A stretch of 64,000 nucleotides of DNA from Acidobacteriota bacterium (GTDB taxonomy: Bacteria > Acidobacteriota > Blastocatellia > Pyrinomonadales > Pyrinomonadaceae): positions 248,001 to 312,000 of the forward strand of contig CP065000.1 in the NCBI GenBank assembly GCA_016700075.1, read 5' to 3'. Of this stretch, positions 8,306 to 18,710 are shown piece by piece (position 1 is the first letter of the stretch; every line of letters begins with the position of its first letter). The notes beneath the pieces were generated by a model that saw only the letters and a list, made by a program, of their open reading frames with translations, searched no databases and was not told where the DNA came from. Both the position numbers and the translations under genes were made by a program.

Positions 8306-11300
8306 ATGCAACAAAGATTCCTAGTTTCCACATTCATTTATAGGTTGATAACCCGTGCTCTATGTGTAGCCGTTGTTATCGTAACTGGCCTGACGGCGAC
8401 ATCGAATCTTGTCGCACAAAACTCTGACCCCTTAGATCCGAAACGAGGATCTGCTAACGGCGCGTCATTCTCCCTATCCGACATTGAGAACATTAATCTT
8501 ACAAACGGGAACCTGTCACTTAACATGCCATTCGTTTCCCTGCCAAAGAGCCGCGGTGGACTGTCAGCGTCGCTAGGTCTAAGCTATAACAGCAAACTAT
8601 ACAAGCCACAGGTTGAAGAACTTGCCGACGACAGCACACAGGATCCCACCGATCAGAATGCGCTTTTCCCGAGTGAGAAGGGTGGCTGGCAGTTTGTTAG
8701 CTCCCTTTCGTTTCAACTGAAAGTTACGAATCGCTTTCAGACGACACCGCTGGCAGATTGTAGTCACGGTTTGGAAGCTTACACAAAAAATGCGTATCAG
8801 TGGAAAGTACAGGTTGCATTTCCGGACGGCAGCGAAAAGGATTTCCGACCGCTCGGCTATGGCAGCGAAGACAACGGATTCTGGAACATTTCCCCCAATG
8901 GAAAGCTTTACGACTTTGGCTGGTATCAGATCCCACCGGCGCCGCCTAACTGCTCAAACAACAGTTCTCAGGTTTCAACTTCCGGTATGGTCTATTACAC
9001 GACGGATGGATCGTATATTCGTCTATTCATTGCTCATGACCAGGATGACGACGAAACGAACAATCCGTACACCGTCTATTTTCCGGATGGCAGCTATTTC
9101 CAAAGCTCTAATGGCCGTCTAACCGACCGTAACGGAAACTATCTGGAGCCGGTGAGTTTTCAGTATAACGGTAAGAATGCTAGCGGAATCGGCGACCAAC
9201 TCGGTCGCAAGATCTTTTTGACCTCTGGGGACTCCCCAAACGAGCTTTTCGTTTACGGAAACGGTCCAAACGGCACACCGATCAAATGGAAGATCCGATA
9301 CAAGATGACGAACGTTCGGCGACACTACAGGACAACCGGAGCAGGCAGTATTCGCGGCCGGGGCGGGGCGTCTAATCAGGTACTGCTTTCTGAGTGGGAT
9401 GTAGTTGACGAGATCATTTTGCCTCCTGAATATGGAAGCCTCAAATACGAGTTCGGCTACAACGGAAGTGATGAGGAACTGCGATCTGATGAGCAATCAG
9501 ACGGTTTTGGAGAGCTAAGCTACATTCGTCTGCCGTCCGGAGCAGAGGCTTTTTATGAATATTCCATCCCGGGTTGGCCCGATTCGAATACTTACCCTCC
9601 TAGCACTGATTTCGCTTTGCGAAACGCCGTCAGCAAAAAGACGGTGCGTCATTATACCGAAAATGATGGATCGTCGAACTTGGTCGAGGAAGAATGGCAA
9701 TATGCTATCGGCCCGACAGGCGCGACTGTAACTTCACCCGATGGCAGCGTGATGACTCAGATTCATGGGAACACCGCCTATCAAGACGCCTATAGTGGCC
9801 TAGTAAAGTCAATTGAACGGGCAAACGGGTCAAAGGTAGAAAGGCTTTGGGGATTTTATGGCTCAGGACCAACAGGCATTAACCCATTTGTAAAAGCCGA
9901 GTTTGTTTCTATCAAGGATGCCACGGGAAACTATGTTAAAACCGCGATCAAGACGTTCACACAGGACCGTAATGGGAATCCGACGTCCGTATCCGAGTAT
10001 GATTTTGTTCCCTACGGCGAAGTTCCGCGGACAAATGGTTTCCCGACAGGCCTGCCTCAGAACATCGGGGCTCCGGTCAGATCAACCTACACGGAATATT
10101 ACAATGGCACTCCAGATTCCTCGGACACAACGACTCAGTCAAATTACAGCTATTGGGACTTCACAGGGCCAAGGAATCTTACCCGGAGGGTCATCGTTAA
10201 AAACGCCTCCACACAGACCGTCTCGCAAACCGAGATCACTTACGACGACCCATTGACCACGGCCAATCCTACACTGACGCGGGTTTGGGATTCGACAAAG
10301 GGTGCTGTTTCGTCGCCATTGACCGACAACAACTCCGTCAAGTCGCAGGCGACGTATAACAGCTACGGCATGCCGCTCACCACGACGGACGCTAACGGCA
10401 CGGTCACTGAGATAACCTACGGGAATATAACTGCTCCGACCGGCTACGTAGCCGATCTTTACCCCACCCAGACGGTGGCGGCTTATGGGACGCCGCTCGC
10501 GAGGACATCGACGGCGACGTACGACTTTTATACGGGAGCGGTGTTGACGACGACGGACGTTGATAATGGTGTAACGAATGCGATGGTGTACGACGATCTT
10601 GGGCGGCCGACAAAAGCGATCACCGCACAAGGCACCAATCTCGAATCTTGGACCCAGACTGAATATGACGATGTCAATCGGCGTGTCATCGTCCGTTCGG
10701 ACCTTGAAACGGTCGGCGACGGGAAAAAGGTCGCGACGCAGTTCTTTGATCAACTGGGCCGAGTGCGCCTGAGCAAAACGCTCGAAGACTCCGCAACCCA
10801 ATCCGCCACCAACGAAACCGACGGCATCAAGGTGCAGGCTCGGTATAAGACGGTTTCCGGGTACACGTATCAACTATCGTCGAATCCATATCGGGCTGCG
10901 ACTTCATCGGCGGAAACCGACGCGACGATGGGATGGACGTTGTCGACGGCGTGGAGCCATGGTCGGCGTGCTGAGACGGAGACGTTTGCGGGTGCCGGGC
11001 TGCCTACAGTCTTTGGCGGCAGTAATACGAACTCTACCGGCATCGTCCGAACCGACATCGATGCAAATACGACCACCGTCACCGACCAGGCCGGAAAACT
11101 GCGCCGTTCTGTTACAAACGGGTTAGGCCAGTTGATCCGCGTTGACGAGCCGGACGATAGCAGTAGTACGGGAAGCCTCGGTTCGATCTCTAGTCCTAAT
11201 CAGGCAACAAGTTATGCTTATGACACGCTCAATAACCTGACGACGGTGACCCAGGGTGCGCAGACGAGGACGTTTACGTACAACAGTTTGTCGAGGCTGC

Positions 11301-13510
11301 TGACGGCGACGAATCCTGAGAGCGGGACGATTCAGTACGGCTATGATCCAAATGGGAATTTGACGACGAAAACCGATGCGAGGAGCATTACGACGACTTA
11401 CGCTTATGATGCTTTGAATCGTGTGACGCAGCGGAGCTATTCGGATTCGACGCGGGCGGTGAGTTATTTTTATGACAATTTGACGAACGCAAAGGGTAAA
11501 CTTACAAAAGTGAGTTCCAGCGTATCGACAACCGAATACACTGCGTTCGACATCTTAGGAAGAGTGACGGGGCACAAGCAAACAACGGATGGGCAGGAGT
11601 ATGCGACGGGGTATGTGTATAACCTGTCAGGTGCGCTTGTCGAGCAGACGTATCCGAGCGGACGTGTTGTAAAGAATGTTTTAGACGCCAACGGCGATCT
11701 TTCGATGGTTCAATCAAAGAAAGACGCCTCTGCCGGGTACTGGAACTACGCCGAAAACTTCACCTACAACCCAGCCGGTGCGGTGACTTCGCTGCAATTG
11801 GGGAATGGCCAATGGCAGTCAAATCAGTATAATTCGAGAATGCAGATGACGGCCGCCTATTTGGGATTAACTCAAAATACAAGCAATCTGCTCAAACTCG
11901 ATCTCGATTACGGCACGACCCAGAACAACGGAAACCTATTATCCCAAGTGATAACTGTCCCAACCGTCGGCGTCGAAAGCGGTTTTTCGGCAACGCAGAA
12001 TTACACTTACGATTCGCTCAACCGTTTGAAAACTGCGAACGAAGTTATCAGCTCAACCGAAACATGGAAACAGACTTTTGTTTTTGACCGCTATGGTAAT
12101 CGAAATTTCGATGAGTCAAACACAACTACTCTGCCGAAAAGCTGTATGGATGGCGGCAATCCCGTCGTCTGCACGGCTGACAGAAAGATCTTCAACCCTT
12201 CGGTCAATCAGAACAATAACCGCCTGAACACGAGCGAAGACTATTCCTATGATTCAACGGGAAATACCACGAACGATCCGCAAGGCCGACTTTTCAAATA
12301 CGACGGCGAGAACAAACAATACGAAGTTAGAAATTCGTCGAACGAGACCATCGGCCAGTATTTCTTCGACGGAAACGGAAAGAGGGTAAAGAAGTTCGTC
12401 CCCTCGACCGACGAGGTAACAGTTTTCGTCTATGACGCGATGGACAAACTTATCGCAGAGTATTCCACAAATTTGAGCCCGGAACCAACCGTGGCCTACA
12501 CAACATCAGACCACCTCGGAAGCCCTAGGATCAAGACCAACGAGAACGGAGCGGTGATCTCACGAAACGACTACCTCCCCTTCGGCGAAGACCTCTACAC
12601 AGCCCAACGCACCCAAACCCTCGGATACTCATCTGACGATATCAGACAGAAATTCACGGGTTACGAAAGAGACGACGAAATAGACCTGGATTTCGCACAA
12701 GCGCGATATTACAACTCTGGGCATGGTAGATTCACATCGCCGGACCCATACAAGATCGTCGCCGAAATCGAGTTCGAGGAAACCGAGGAAAAGGCCAGAG
12801 CCAAATTAAATAGATATCTTGGCGTTCCTCAGCAATGGAATCGATACTCCTACACCATTAACAATCCTCTTAAGTACACGGACCCAACCGGAGAGGTCAT
12901 CTATCTGTCGGGCAACGACGCGGACGTAAAGAAAGCACACGAGAGATTAAAAAACTTGCTTGGAGACGAGCGATACAATCTAATCAAGCAAAGCTCTGAT
13001 GGTAGAATTCTGTACTTAAACGAAGGAGATGTTTGCGGCAGTAATTGCTCCAAGTTTGCGAGTATTGGAGACACTCCATTAAACAAAGAATTCAGTAGGA
13101 AATTCGCCGCTATCCTGTCAAGTCCGGAGAAGGTGCGGTTCCGAATTGCCCTTGAAGTTTCCTACTTCAAAGTCGATCAAAAAGGCAACAAGACACAAGC
13201 CTTACGAGATGTAAGAAAAGAGTCAGGTGGAGGGGTAACGATTCCCGCAAATGAAAGTATTAGTGGTGACATAGAAATCTGGGTCGCTCCAGATGCAGCG
13301 TCCACCGCAAACAGATTAGCTCCTTTCGGAAAACCGCATTTAACGAACGACGGACGTCGCCTCAATTTCCAGGATAACAGTGTGGTTGATGGTCACGAAT
13401 TTGGTCATGGGTACGACGAACTCTTCGGCCAGACCGGAAACTCGATAAGGTTTGAAAATGCAGTAAGGGAAAGATTTCCTGGACAACAGAGAAGAAAATC
13501 GGAGAAGTGA
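8306..13510 (+). CDS. Full-length secreted YD-repeat (RHS) protein with HExxH tip (tip 1)
   Basis: The start at 8306 follows a GGAG about 9 bases upstream; an in-frame ATG at 8279 is the alternative. The 1734-residue product has a signal peptide (ALCVAVVIVTGLTATSNLVAQ), an N-terminal beta-rich region, and a long series of YD repeats (for example YDSLNRL, YDALNRVTQRSY, FDRYGNRNFDE). The RHS-associated core hinge follows (HLGSPRIKT, ARYYNSGHGRFTSPDP, YSYTINNPLKYTDPTG). The variable tip begins near residue 1530 and ends with HEFGHGYDE (His1697), a zinc-metallopeptidase signature. RHS shells encapsulate and deliver or expose C-terminal toxins or enzymes at the cell surface. The only full-length member in the window, it is presumably the expressed copy. 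Its stop overlaps the partner gene. Confidence 0.9.
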   Translation: MQQRFLVSTFIYRLITRALCVAVVIVTGLTATSNLVAQNSDPLDPKRGSANGASFSLSDIENINLTNGNLSLNMPFVSLPKSRGGLSASLGLSYNSKLYKPQVEELADDSTQDPTDQNALFPSEKGGWQFVSSLSFQLKVTNRFQTTPLADCSHGLEAYTKNAYQWKVQVAFPDGSEKDFRPLGYGSEDNGFWNISPNGKLYDFGWYQIPPAPPNCSNNSSQVSTSGMVYYTTDGSYIRLFIAHDQDDDETNNPYTVYFPDGSYFQSSNGRLTDRNGNYLEPVSFQYNGKNASGIGDQLGRKIFLTSGDSPNELFVYGNGPNGTPIKWKIRYKMTNVRRHYRTTGAGSIRGRGGASNQVLLSEWDVVDEIILPPEYGSLKYEFGYNGSDEELRSDEQSDGFGELSYIRLPSGAEAFYEYSIPGWPDSNTYPPSTDFALRNAVSKKTVRHYTENDGSSNLVEEEWQYAIGPTGATVTSPDGSVMTQIHGNTAYQDAYSGLVKSIERANGSKVERLWGFYGSGPTGINPFVKAEFVSIKDATGNYVKTAIKTFTQDRNGNPTSVSEYDFVPYGEVPRTNGFPTGLPQNIGAPVRSTYTEYYNGTPDSSDTTTQSNYSYWDFTGPRNLTRRVIVKNASTQTVSQTEITYDDPLTTANPTLTRVWDSTKGAVSSPLTDNNSVKSQATYNSYGMPLTTTDANGTVTEITYGNITAPTGYVADLYPTQTVAAYGTPLARTSTATYDFYTGAVLTTTDVDNGVTNAMVYDDLGRPTKAITAQGTNLESWTQTEYDDVNRRVIVRSDLETVGDGKKVATQFFDQLGRVRLSKTLEDSATQSATNETDGIKVQARYKTVSGYTYQLSSNPYRAATSSAETDATMGWTLSTAWSHGRRAETETFAGAGLPTVFGGSNTNSTGIVRTDIDANTTTVTDQAGKLRRSVTNGLGQLIRVDEPDDSSSTGSLGSISSPNQATSYAYDTLNNLTTVTQGAQTRTFTYNSLSRLLTATNPESGTIQYGYDPNGNLTTKTDARSITTTYAYDALNRVTQRSYSDSTRAVSYFYDNLTNAKGKLTKVSSSVSTTEYTAFDILGRVTGHKQTTDGQEYATGYVYNLSGALVEQTYPSGRVVKNVLDANGDLSMVQSKKDASAGYWNYAENFTYNPAGAVTSLQLGNGQWQSNQYNSRMQMTAAYLGLTQNTSNLLKLDLDYGTTQNNGNLLSQVITVPTVGVESGFSATQNYTYDSLNRLKTANEVISSTETWKQTFVFDRYGNRNFDESNTTTLPKSCMDGGNPVVCTADRKIFNPSVNQNNNRLNTSEDYSYDSTGNTTNDPQGRLFKYDGENKQYEVRNSSNETIGQYFFDGNGKRVKKFVPSTDEVTVFVYDAMDKLIAEYSTNLSPEPTVAYTTSDHLGSPRIKTNENGAVISRNDYLPFGEDLYTAQRTQTLGYSSDDIRQKFTGYERDDEIDLDFAQARYYNSGHGRFTSPDPYKIVAEIEFEETEEKARAKLNRYLGVPQQWNRYSYTINNPLKYTDPTGEVIYLSGNDADVKKAHERLKNLLGDERYNLIKQSSDGRILYLNEGDVCGSNCSKFASIGDTPLNKEFSRKFAAILSSPEKVRFRIALEVSYFKVDQKGNKTQALRDVRKESGGGVTIPANESISGDIEIWVAPDAASTANRLAPFGKPHLTNDGRRLNFQDNSVVDGHEFGHGYDELFGQTGNSIRFENAVRERFPGQQRRKSEK

Positions 13511-14508
13511 TGAAAATGAGAGAGCTTCTATTATTTGCCGCACTCGTTCCAGTAATTCTAGGGTGTTTTCCAGTTCGACAGTCGCATACTGAACTGACAC
13601 CCCCTGAAGATTGGAAAGTTGTTACCGAAGATCATTTAGGTCATTCAATTCCTTTCAATCTGGTCAAGTTTTTTAATAGAGACATGGGTATTGCGGTTAG
13701 GGGACTTACCATTCAGAAAACCGACGATGGAGGGATTTCCTGGAATGAAGTATATTACCAGGAAAAAAATGGGGTCTATGCTGGGGTTTTCACAAGTGAA
13801 AACGACGGATGGGTAGTTGGCACTGAAGATTTAGCGGCCCCGCTTGTTTTAAGAACCACCGACAAGGGATCGAGTTGGAGAAAGTTTAGTTTTGAAGAGA
13901 AATCCTTACGGAAATTAAATGGTAAATTCACATATTTTCGTGATTTATGCATCGGCAACGCGGATGAGATTTGGCTGGCGGGAGATGGAGGAGTCGTTCA
14001 GGCGAGGGTTTACGGACAGAGATTGGTATTAGACAGTTTTTTCCGAAACAAGCAAAGCATAGATAGCGTTTCGTGTAGCGACTCCGGCGAAGTATGGGCC
14101 ATCGGAAATAGTAATGTCGTTTATCACTACCAAAAAGATTGGGCGGAAATCGTTCTGAGCGAGAGGTACCGATTTAACAGGGTAAAGTCAGTTGGTAACG
14201 ATGTTTGGTTAATTGGTAAGGACAGTTCTGAAAACGGTGTGTTGTTGATGAGCCACGATAGTGGACGATCATGGCGAAATCGAACTCCCGAGGCAGGGAA
14301 AGCTCTAAATGATTTGCTTATCAGCGATGAGACTGCTTGGCTAGTCGGGGCAGAGGGAAGTATTTATAACTCCACCGACGGGGGTACAAGCTGGGTGAAA
14401 TCAAAAAGTCCGACAACTTTGAATTTATTGCGTATTCTTTCACTCGACGGAAACAACATTTGGATCAGTGGCGACCAAGCTATCATCCTGAAGAATTTAG
14501 AGCAATAG
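13510..14508 (+). CDS. Partner of tip 1: Ycf48/BNR-like beta-propeller lipoprotein
   Basis: The start at ATG 13510 overlaps the RHS stop (TGATG), which indicates translational coupling. A GTG at 13507 and an ATG at 13516 are alternatives. The signal ends in a lipobox (ALVPVILGC), so it should be membrane-anchored outside the cytoplasm. The body carries repeats of the Asp-box/Ycf48 type: KTDDGGISWNEV, RTTDKGSSWRKF, SHDSGRSWRN and NSTDGGTSWVK, each about 60-80 residues apart. Its position makes it the candidate immunity or binding partner of the metallopeptidase-like tip. That role is inferred only from position. The gene is visibly more AT-rich than the RHS core. Confidence 0.75.
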   Translation: MKMRELLLFAALVPVILGCFPVRQSHTELTPPEDWKVVTEDHLGHSIPFNLVKFFNRDMGIAVRGLTIQKTDDGGISWNEVYYQEKNGVYAGVFTSENDGWVVGTEDLAAPLVLRTTDKGSSWRKFSFEEKSLRKLNGKFTYFRDLCIGNADEIWLAGDGGVVQARVYGQRLVLDSFFRNKQSIDSVSCSDSGEVWAIGNSNVVYHYQKDWAEIVLSERYRFNRVKSVGNDVWLIGKDSSENGVLLMSHDSGRSWRNRTPEAGKALNDLLISDETAWLVGAEGSIYNSTDGGTSWVKSKSPTTLNLLRILSLDGNNIWISGDQAIILKNLEQ

Positions 14509-14663
14509 CTTCACCGGCTGTGGACGGGATGAGGAAGAATTAGGGTCCGGCCTTTGAGACTGCATTTCTTTAGCCAATTCCACTAGTCGTCCAAACACAA
14601 GTAAACAAAGTTTCGCCAAGCGTCTCGACAACCGAATACACTGCGTTCGACATCTTAGGAAGA

Positions 14664-16682
14664 GTGACCGGACATAAACAGACGACGGATGGGCAGGAGT
14701 ATGCGACGGGGTATGTGTACAACCTGTCAGGTGCGCTTGTCGAGCAGACGTATCCGAGCGGACGTGTTGTAAAGAATGTTTTAGACGCCAACGGCGATCT
14801 TTCGATGGTTCAATCAAAGAAAGGCGCTTCTGCCGGGTACTGGAACTACGCCCAAAACTTCACCTACAACGCCGCCGGGGCGGTGACGAGTATGCAGCTC
14901 GGGAATGGCAAATGGGAATCGACGCAGTTCAACTCACGACTGCAACCGACGCAGATCGCTCTGGGAGCGACGCCAAACGCTACGAACCTTCTCAAGCTCG
15001 ATTACAGTTACGGCGCGACCGCGAACAACGGCAATGTTCTTAGCCAGACGATAACCGTTCCGACGGTTGGTGTGAATACTGGCTTTACGGCGGTGCAGAG
15101 TTATCAATATGATTCGCTCAACCGGTTGCAGGACGCGACTGAGAATGTCACGCCCCACGGCGGTTCGCAGACGCAGTCGTGGCGGCAGGCGTTCACGTTT
15201 GACCGTTACGGCAACCGGAACTTTGACGAGGCGAATACCACGACCTTGCCGAAAGAATGCAACGGCAACACGGAGGTTTGCGAGGCGATCCGGCCGATTG
15301 TCAACCCATCGGCAAACACGGCGAACAATCGTCTGAACGGCTACACCTTTGACGCCGCCGGCAACATCACCGTCGATGCCGAAAACAGAACGTTCATCTA
15401 CGACGCGGAAAACAAACAAACCGAAGTCCGCGATTCGCAGAATACCGTGATCGGCCAATACCGCTACGACGGCGACGGAAAACGTGTCAAAAAGATCGTC
15501 CCAGCAACGGGCGAAGTAACCGTCTTCGTCTACGACGCGAGCGGAAAATCCATCGCCGAATACTCAACCGTCATCGAATCCGTCGAAACCGCCAAAGTCG
15601 CGTACCTAACCGCCGACCACCTCGGCTCACCCCGCATCAACACCGACCGCGACGGCAACGTCACCTCCCGCCGCGACTTTCACCCCTTCGGCGAACAGAT
15701 CTACACATCTCAACGCACGACTGGACTCGGTTACGACAGCGACAGCGTGAGAAAACAATTCACGGGCTATGAACTGGACACCGAAACGGATCTAGATTTT
15801 GCTCAAGCCAGATATTTTTCTCACAATCATGGACGCTTCATGAGTTCAGATGATTTCACCAATGACACTCGAACCTCAAATCCTCAAAGCTGGAATCTTT
15901 ATGTCTATGTCCGAAACAACCCGCTTAATTTTACTGACCCGACCGGAATGTATGTTTGGGGCGAAAGCTTAGGAGGAAGTCAAACTGATGAAGAGCTAAA
16001 TAGAACGAGAGATGGCAGAGGAATTGTAGAAAGGCGAAACCAAATCATTAACACCCTAACGACTTTGCAAGCTCTAACTGCTGAAACTGCACGAGCGCGC
16101 GGCTTAACAGACGCTCAGTTTGCAGATATTCAAAGAGCCGTCAGTTCCTATGGTGCGGTAAATGTCAACAATGGTGTTACGGTTGAGTTTGGAAACATTC
16201 CCGGAAATGCTGTTGCTCAAGTGAGTGCAGGAAGAGATGCTCGGGGAAATGTCCGGTTTTTCAACGAAGTTACCAACGCCGAGGGAGCAATTACTGGAGT
16301 GCAGGCGAATGTAGTGGTTACGTTTGAAAGTATAAGTGCAGATAACATCGTTCACGAAGGAAGCCATATTGCCGACCGGCAAGCTCTCGCTACCGAATTT
16401 TTTAGGGAAGCCTATACAAATGGTAACGCTGACTACGACGCCGCAACGTCAGTTTTAAATCTAACTCAATACGAAACCGAAAACAGGGCTTATACAACAG
16501 AATCGAATTATGTTCGGTATAGACAAGGTGAAACTGACATTTGGGGGCCAGGGTGGTCTAATGACAGAAGGCAAACGGCGATCGACAACAAAATTCGAGA
16601 TGGATATAGAGACTCTCAAAATCGGCGGGTTACACCGCAGAACCAAGGGGACAGGATCTTTAGATGGCAGAGGAGGCAATAA
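14664..16682 (+). CDS. Orphan RHS cassette 2: truncated core plus HExxH tip
   Basis: RHS homology starts abruptly near 14622 and corresponds to 11519 onward of the full gene. There is no signal peptide, and an in-frame stop lies just upstream near 14572. The first ATG (14664) begins MTGHKQTTDG, in mid-core. The core runs to the hinge GRFMSSDDF...NLYVYVRNNPLNFTDPTG. The tip of about 240 residues carries IVHEGSHIADRQ (His564) and a downstream YETENRAY that could supply the third zinc ligand, so it is metallopeptidase-like. It is probably a displaced, silent cassette that could return by recombination with the full gene. The stop abuts the next gene's ATG. Confidence 0.8.
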   Translation: MTGHKQTTDGQEYATGYVYNLSGALVEQTYPSGRVVKNVLDANGDLSMVQSKKGASAGYWNYAQNFTYNAAGAVTSMQLGNGKWESTQFNSRLQPTQIALGATPNATNLLKLDYSYGATANNGNVLSQTITVPTVGVNTGFTAVQSYQYDSLNRLQDATENVTPHGGSQTQSWRQAFTFDRYGNRNFDEANTTTLPKECNGNTEVCEAIRPIVNPSANTANNRLNGYTFDAAGNITVDAENRTFIYDAENKQTEVRDSQNTVIGQYRYDGDGKRVKKIVPATGEVTVFVYDASGKSIAEYSTVIESVETAKVAYLTADHLGSPRINTDRDGNVTSRRDFHPFGEQIYTSQRTTGLGYDSDSVRKQFTGYELDTETDLDFAQARYFSHNHGRFMSSDDFTNDTRTSNPQSWNLYVYVRNNPLNFTDPTGMYVWGESLGGSQTDEELNRTRDGRGIVERRNQIINTLTTLQALTAETARARGLTDAQFADIQRAVSSYGAVNVNNGVTVEFGNIPGNAVAQVSAGRDARGNVRFFNEVTNAEGAITGVQANVVVTFESISADNIVHEGSHIADRQALATEFFREAYTNGNADYDAATSVLNLTQYETENRAYTTESNYVRYRQGETDIWGPGWSNDRRQTAIDNKIRDGYRDSQNRRVTPQNQGDRIFRWQRRQ

Positions 16683-17099
16683 ATGAGGACATTTTTTTTG
16701 ATGAGTCTAACTACTTTACTACTGAGTTCTTTAGCCTTTTCTCAGGAGAAGGACATTCCTCAAATCGTGCGTATGGCCTTACCGAGCTATCCGACGCCGG
16801 CGATAATTCTTGGAGTTGAAGAAGTTATTGAGGTTACGTTGCAAATAGAGAAAAGTGGAAAAGTTATTTCAATCGAATCCAACGCAAAACGTCCCTTTTT
16901 TCACACTGTCATTAAAGAGGCATTCAATGAATGGGAGTTTGAGGAATCCGACCAAGAACGTAGAGATTTAATCATTAGAATTGCGTTCAGACTCTTACCT
17001 TATGAGTCGAAAAGTAGCATAACTTCGAGTTTCAAATTGCCCGATACGATTGAGATATTCGCAAAGAAGGTCAAGATAATTGATAGGCCCAGCTATTGA
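16683..17099 (+). CDS. Partner of tip 2: secreted TonB-C-like protein
   Basis: This 138-residue protein has a Sec signal peptide (FFLMSLTTLLLSSLAFSQ), followed by one domain resembling the TonB C-terminal fold. It shows PSYPTPAIILGVEEVIEVTL, a G-K-V-I strand and KEAFNEWEF. It has no transmembrane helix or proline spacer of a real TonB, so energy transduction is unlikely. It starts on the base after the tip 2 stop, so it is probably the periplasmic partner or inhibitor of that metallopeptidase-like tip (inference from position). Confidence 0.65.
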   Translation: MRTFFLMSLTTLLLSSLAFSQEKDIPQIVRMALPSYPTPAIILGVEEVIEVTLQIEKSGKVISIESNAKRPFFHTVIKEAFNEWEFEESDQERRDLIIRIAFRLLPYESKSSITSSFKLPDTIEIFAKKVKIIDRPSY

Positions 17100-17147
17100 C
17101 CCTTTTGTGTTACTGATAGCAAGTTCCGACGTCTTTGTTTGACGATC

Positions 17148-18710
17148 ATGGTGCAAAATTACGCCTACGATTCCCTGAACCGTCTGAAATCCGCCGAAGA
17201 GACGATTGCGAGCGCGACAAGTTGGAAACAGACATACACGTTCGATCGTTACGGAAACCGACGATTTGACTTCACCGGTGGCAATACCACATTCCCCGAC
17301 CCAAATTGCCCCGAAGCGATCTGCAATCCAATGATCTCGACGAGCAACAATCGCCTGACCTCGACCGGCTGGCAATACGACAACGCCGGAAACACGATAA
17401 ACGATCCGGAAGGCCGCACGTTCATCTACGACGGCGAGAACAAGCAAAAAGAAGTTCGAGACCAATACAACACCGTGATCGGCCAGTATTTTTTTGATGG
17501 TGACGGCAAGCGTGTGAAAAAAGTCGTCCCCGGCACGGGCGAAGTTACCGTCTTCGTCTATGACACCAGCGGAAGATCTATCGCGGAATACTCAACCGTC
17601 GTCGAATCCGTCGAAAACGCTAAGGTCGCCTATCTCACAAATGATCATTTGGGCAGTCCAAGAATAAACACCGACCGCGACGGAAACGTTACCGCCCGGC
17701 ACGACTATCACCCGTTCGGCGAGCAAATCTACACCGCACAACGCACAACAGCACTAAGCTACGACGCCGACACCGTAAGAAAACAATTTACGGGATATGA
17801 AAAAGACGACGAATCAAACTTAAACTTTGCCAAAGCACGTTATCAAAATAGCAATCTCGGAAGGTTTACTAGTCCTGATCCTTTGATGGCGTCAGCGAGG
17901 CGCGTGAATCCTCAGACTTTTAATCGTTACAGTTACGTTGTTAACAATCCGCTGAATTTTGTAGATCCATTAGGACTACAGGATTGTCCGGCAGGAACAA
18001 CCTGTACAAGTCCTTGTAAACGAGGCGAGGCCGGTTGCTTTACTGACCTTAGCGCTGAGATTGCAGTCGTAGAGGTCCGAGATGAAACGCCCTCCCAAAT
18101 TATTGAAACATCAACGGCTGTTTTGGGCACTACGGTTGCGCTCAGACCGATTCTTTCGATTCTTTCTGAGTCGATACCGAGAATTTCTGCGGGGGCCATA
18201 ATGGGTTCGATTGCCGCACCGCTCGTTGTTCCGGGTATTATTCTCGGCACACCCACCACAGCGAATCCGACAGATTGTCCATCGAATGTCTGTCCAGCGG
18301 GAACGGGTCAGCCGATTCCGCTCACGGGCGCCCCCGCAGTTCCCGATGCAAGGACGGATACAATGCCGCCGCCTCCGAATCTAAGCGGTCCATTGGTAGT
18401 ATTTCACGGAACGGATGTTAACAGTGCCACCAATATTATAACGGGCGGGCTGAACGTGCAAAATGCCATTAATCTTGGTGGAGGGGATGTTTTTTGGACC
18501 ACTACAAACCTGGGAACGGCTCGGATTTTTGCTGAGGCCAATCCTTCGGGAGGAACACCGGCGGTTATTCAGCTGACACTTCCAAGACAAGCGGCCGACG
18601 CGATGATTGGGGCAGGGACGTTAAGGGTTGGAGAAGGAGGCACATATATGTTTCAACGCCCTTCCTGGCCTCAAGTTAATTCAACGGGGGTATTCACAAG
18701 AGTTCAATGA
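17148..18710 (+). CDS. Orphan RHS cassette 3: truncated core plus ADP-ribosyltransferase-like tip
   Basis: RHS homology begins near 17157 (NYAYDSLNRLKSAEE), equal to about 11998 in the full gene. The core continues to GRFTSPDPLMASARRVNPQ and the hinge YSYVVNNPLNFVDPLG. The tip starts with a hydrophobic Ala/Gly/Ile-rich region that may be membrane-active, then has a C-terminal domain of about 110 residues. That domain contains VVFHGTDVNSATNIITGGL (His near residue 420) and DVFWTTTNLGTARIFAEAN, patterns of ADP-ribosyltransferase-fold toxins (H in strand 1, aromatic/Ser region, then helix). The terminal Glu is not obvious. Such toxins modify cytoplasmic targets with NAD. No signal peptide or complete core is present. 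Confidence 0.75.
   Translation: MVQNYAYDSLNRLKSAEETIASATSWKQTYTFDRYGNRRFDFTGGNTTFPDPNCPEAICNPMISTSNNRLTSTGWQYDNAGNTINDPEGRTFIYDGENKQKEVRDQYNTVIGQYFFDGDGKRVKKVVPGTGEVTVFVYDTSGRSIAEYSTVVESVENAKVAYLTNDHLGSPRINTDRDGNVTARHDYHPFGEQIYTAQRTTALSYDADTVRKQFTGYEKDDESNLNFAKARYQNSNLGRFTSPDPLMASARRVNPQTFNRYSYVVNNPLNFVDPLGLQDCPAGTTCTSPCKRGEAGCFTDLSAEIAVVEVRDETPSQIIETSTAVLGTTVALRPILSILSESIPRISAGAIMGSIAAPLVVPGIILGTPTTANPTDCPSNVCPAGTGQPIPLTGAPAVPDARTDTMPPPPNLSGPLVVFHGTDVNSATNIITGGLNVQNAINLGGGDVFWTTTNLGTARIFAEANPSGGTPAVIQLTLPRQAADAMIGAGTLRVGEGGTYMFQRPSWPQVNSTGVFTRVQ

Noticed and set aside
10139..10873. 244-codon minus-strand frame in the full RHS gene
   Set aside because: It overlaps a confident coding region completely and shows no domain.
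8306..13510. Insecticidal TcB/TcC-type toxin complex
   Set aside because: The N-terminus has a Sec signal and lacks SpvB or Tc-specific regions; it is a YD-repeat/RHS protein of another type.
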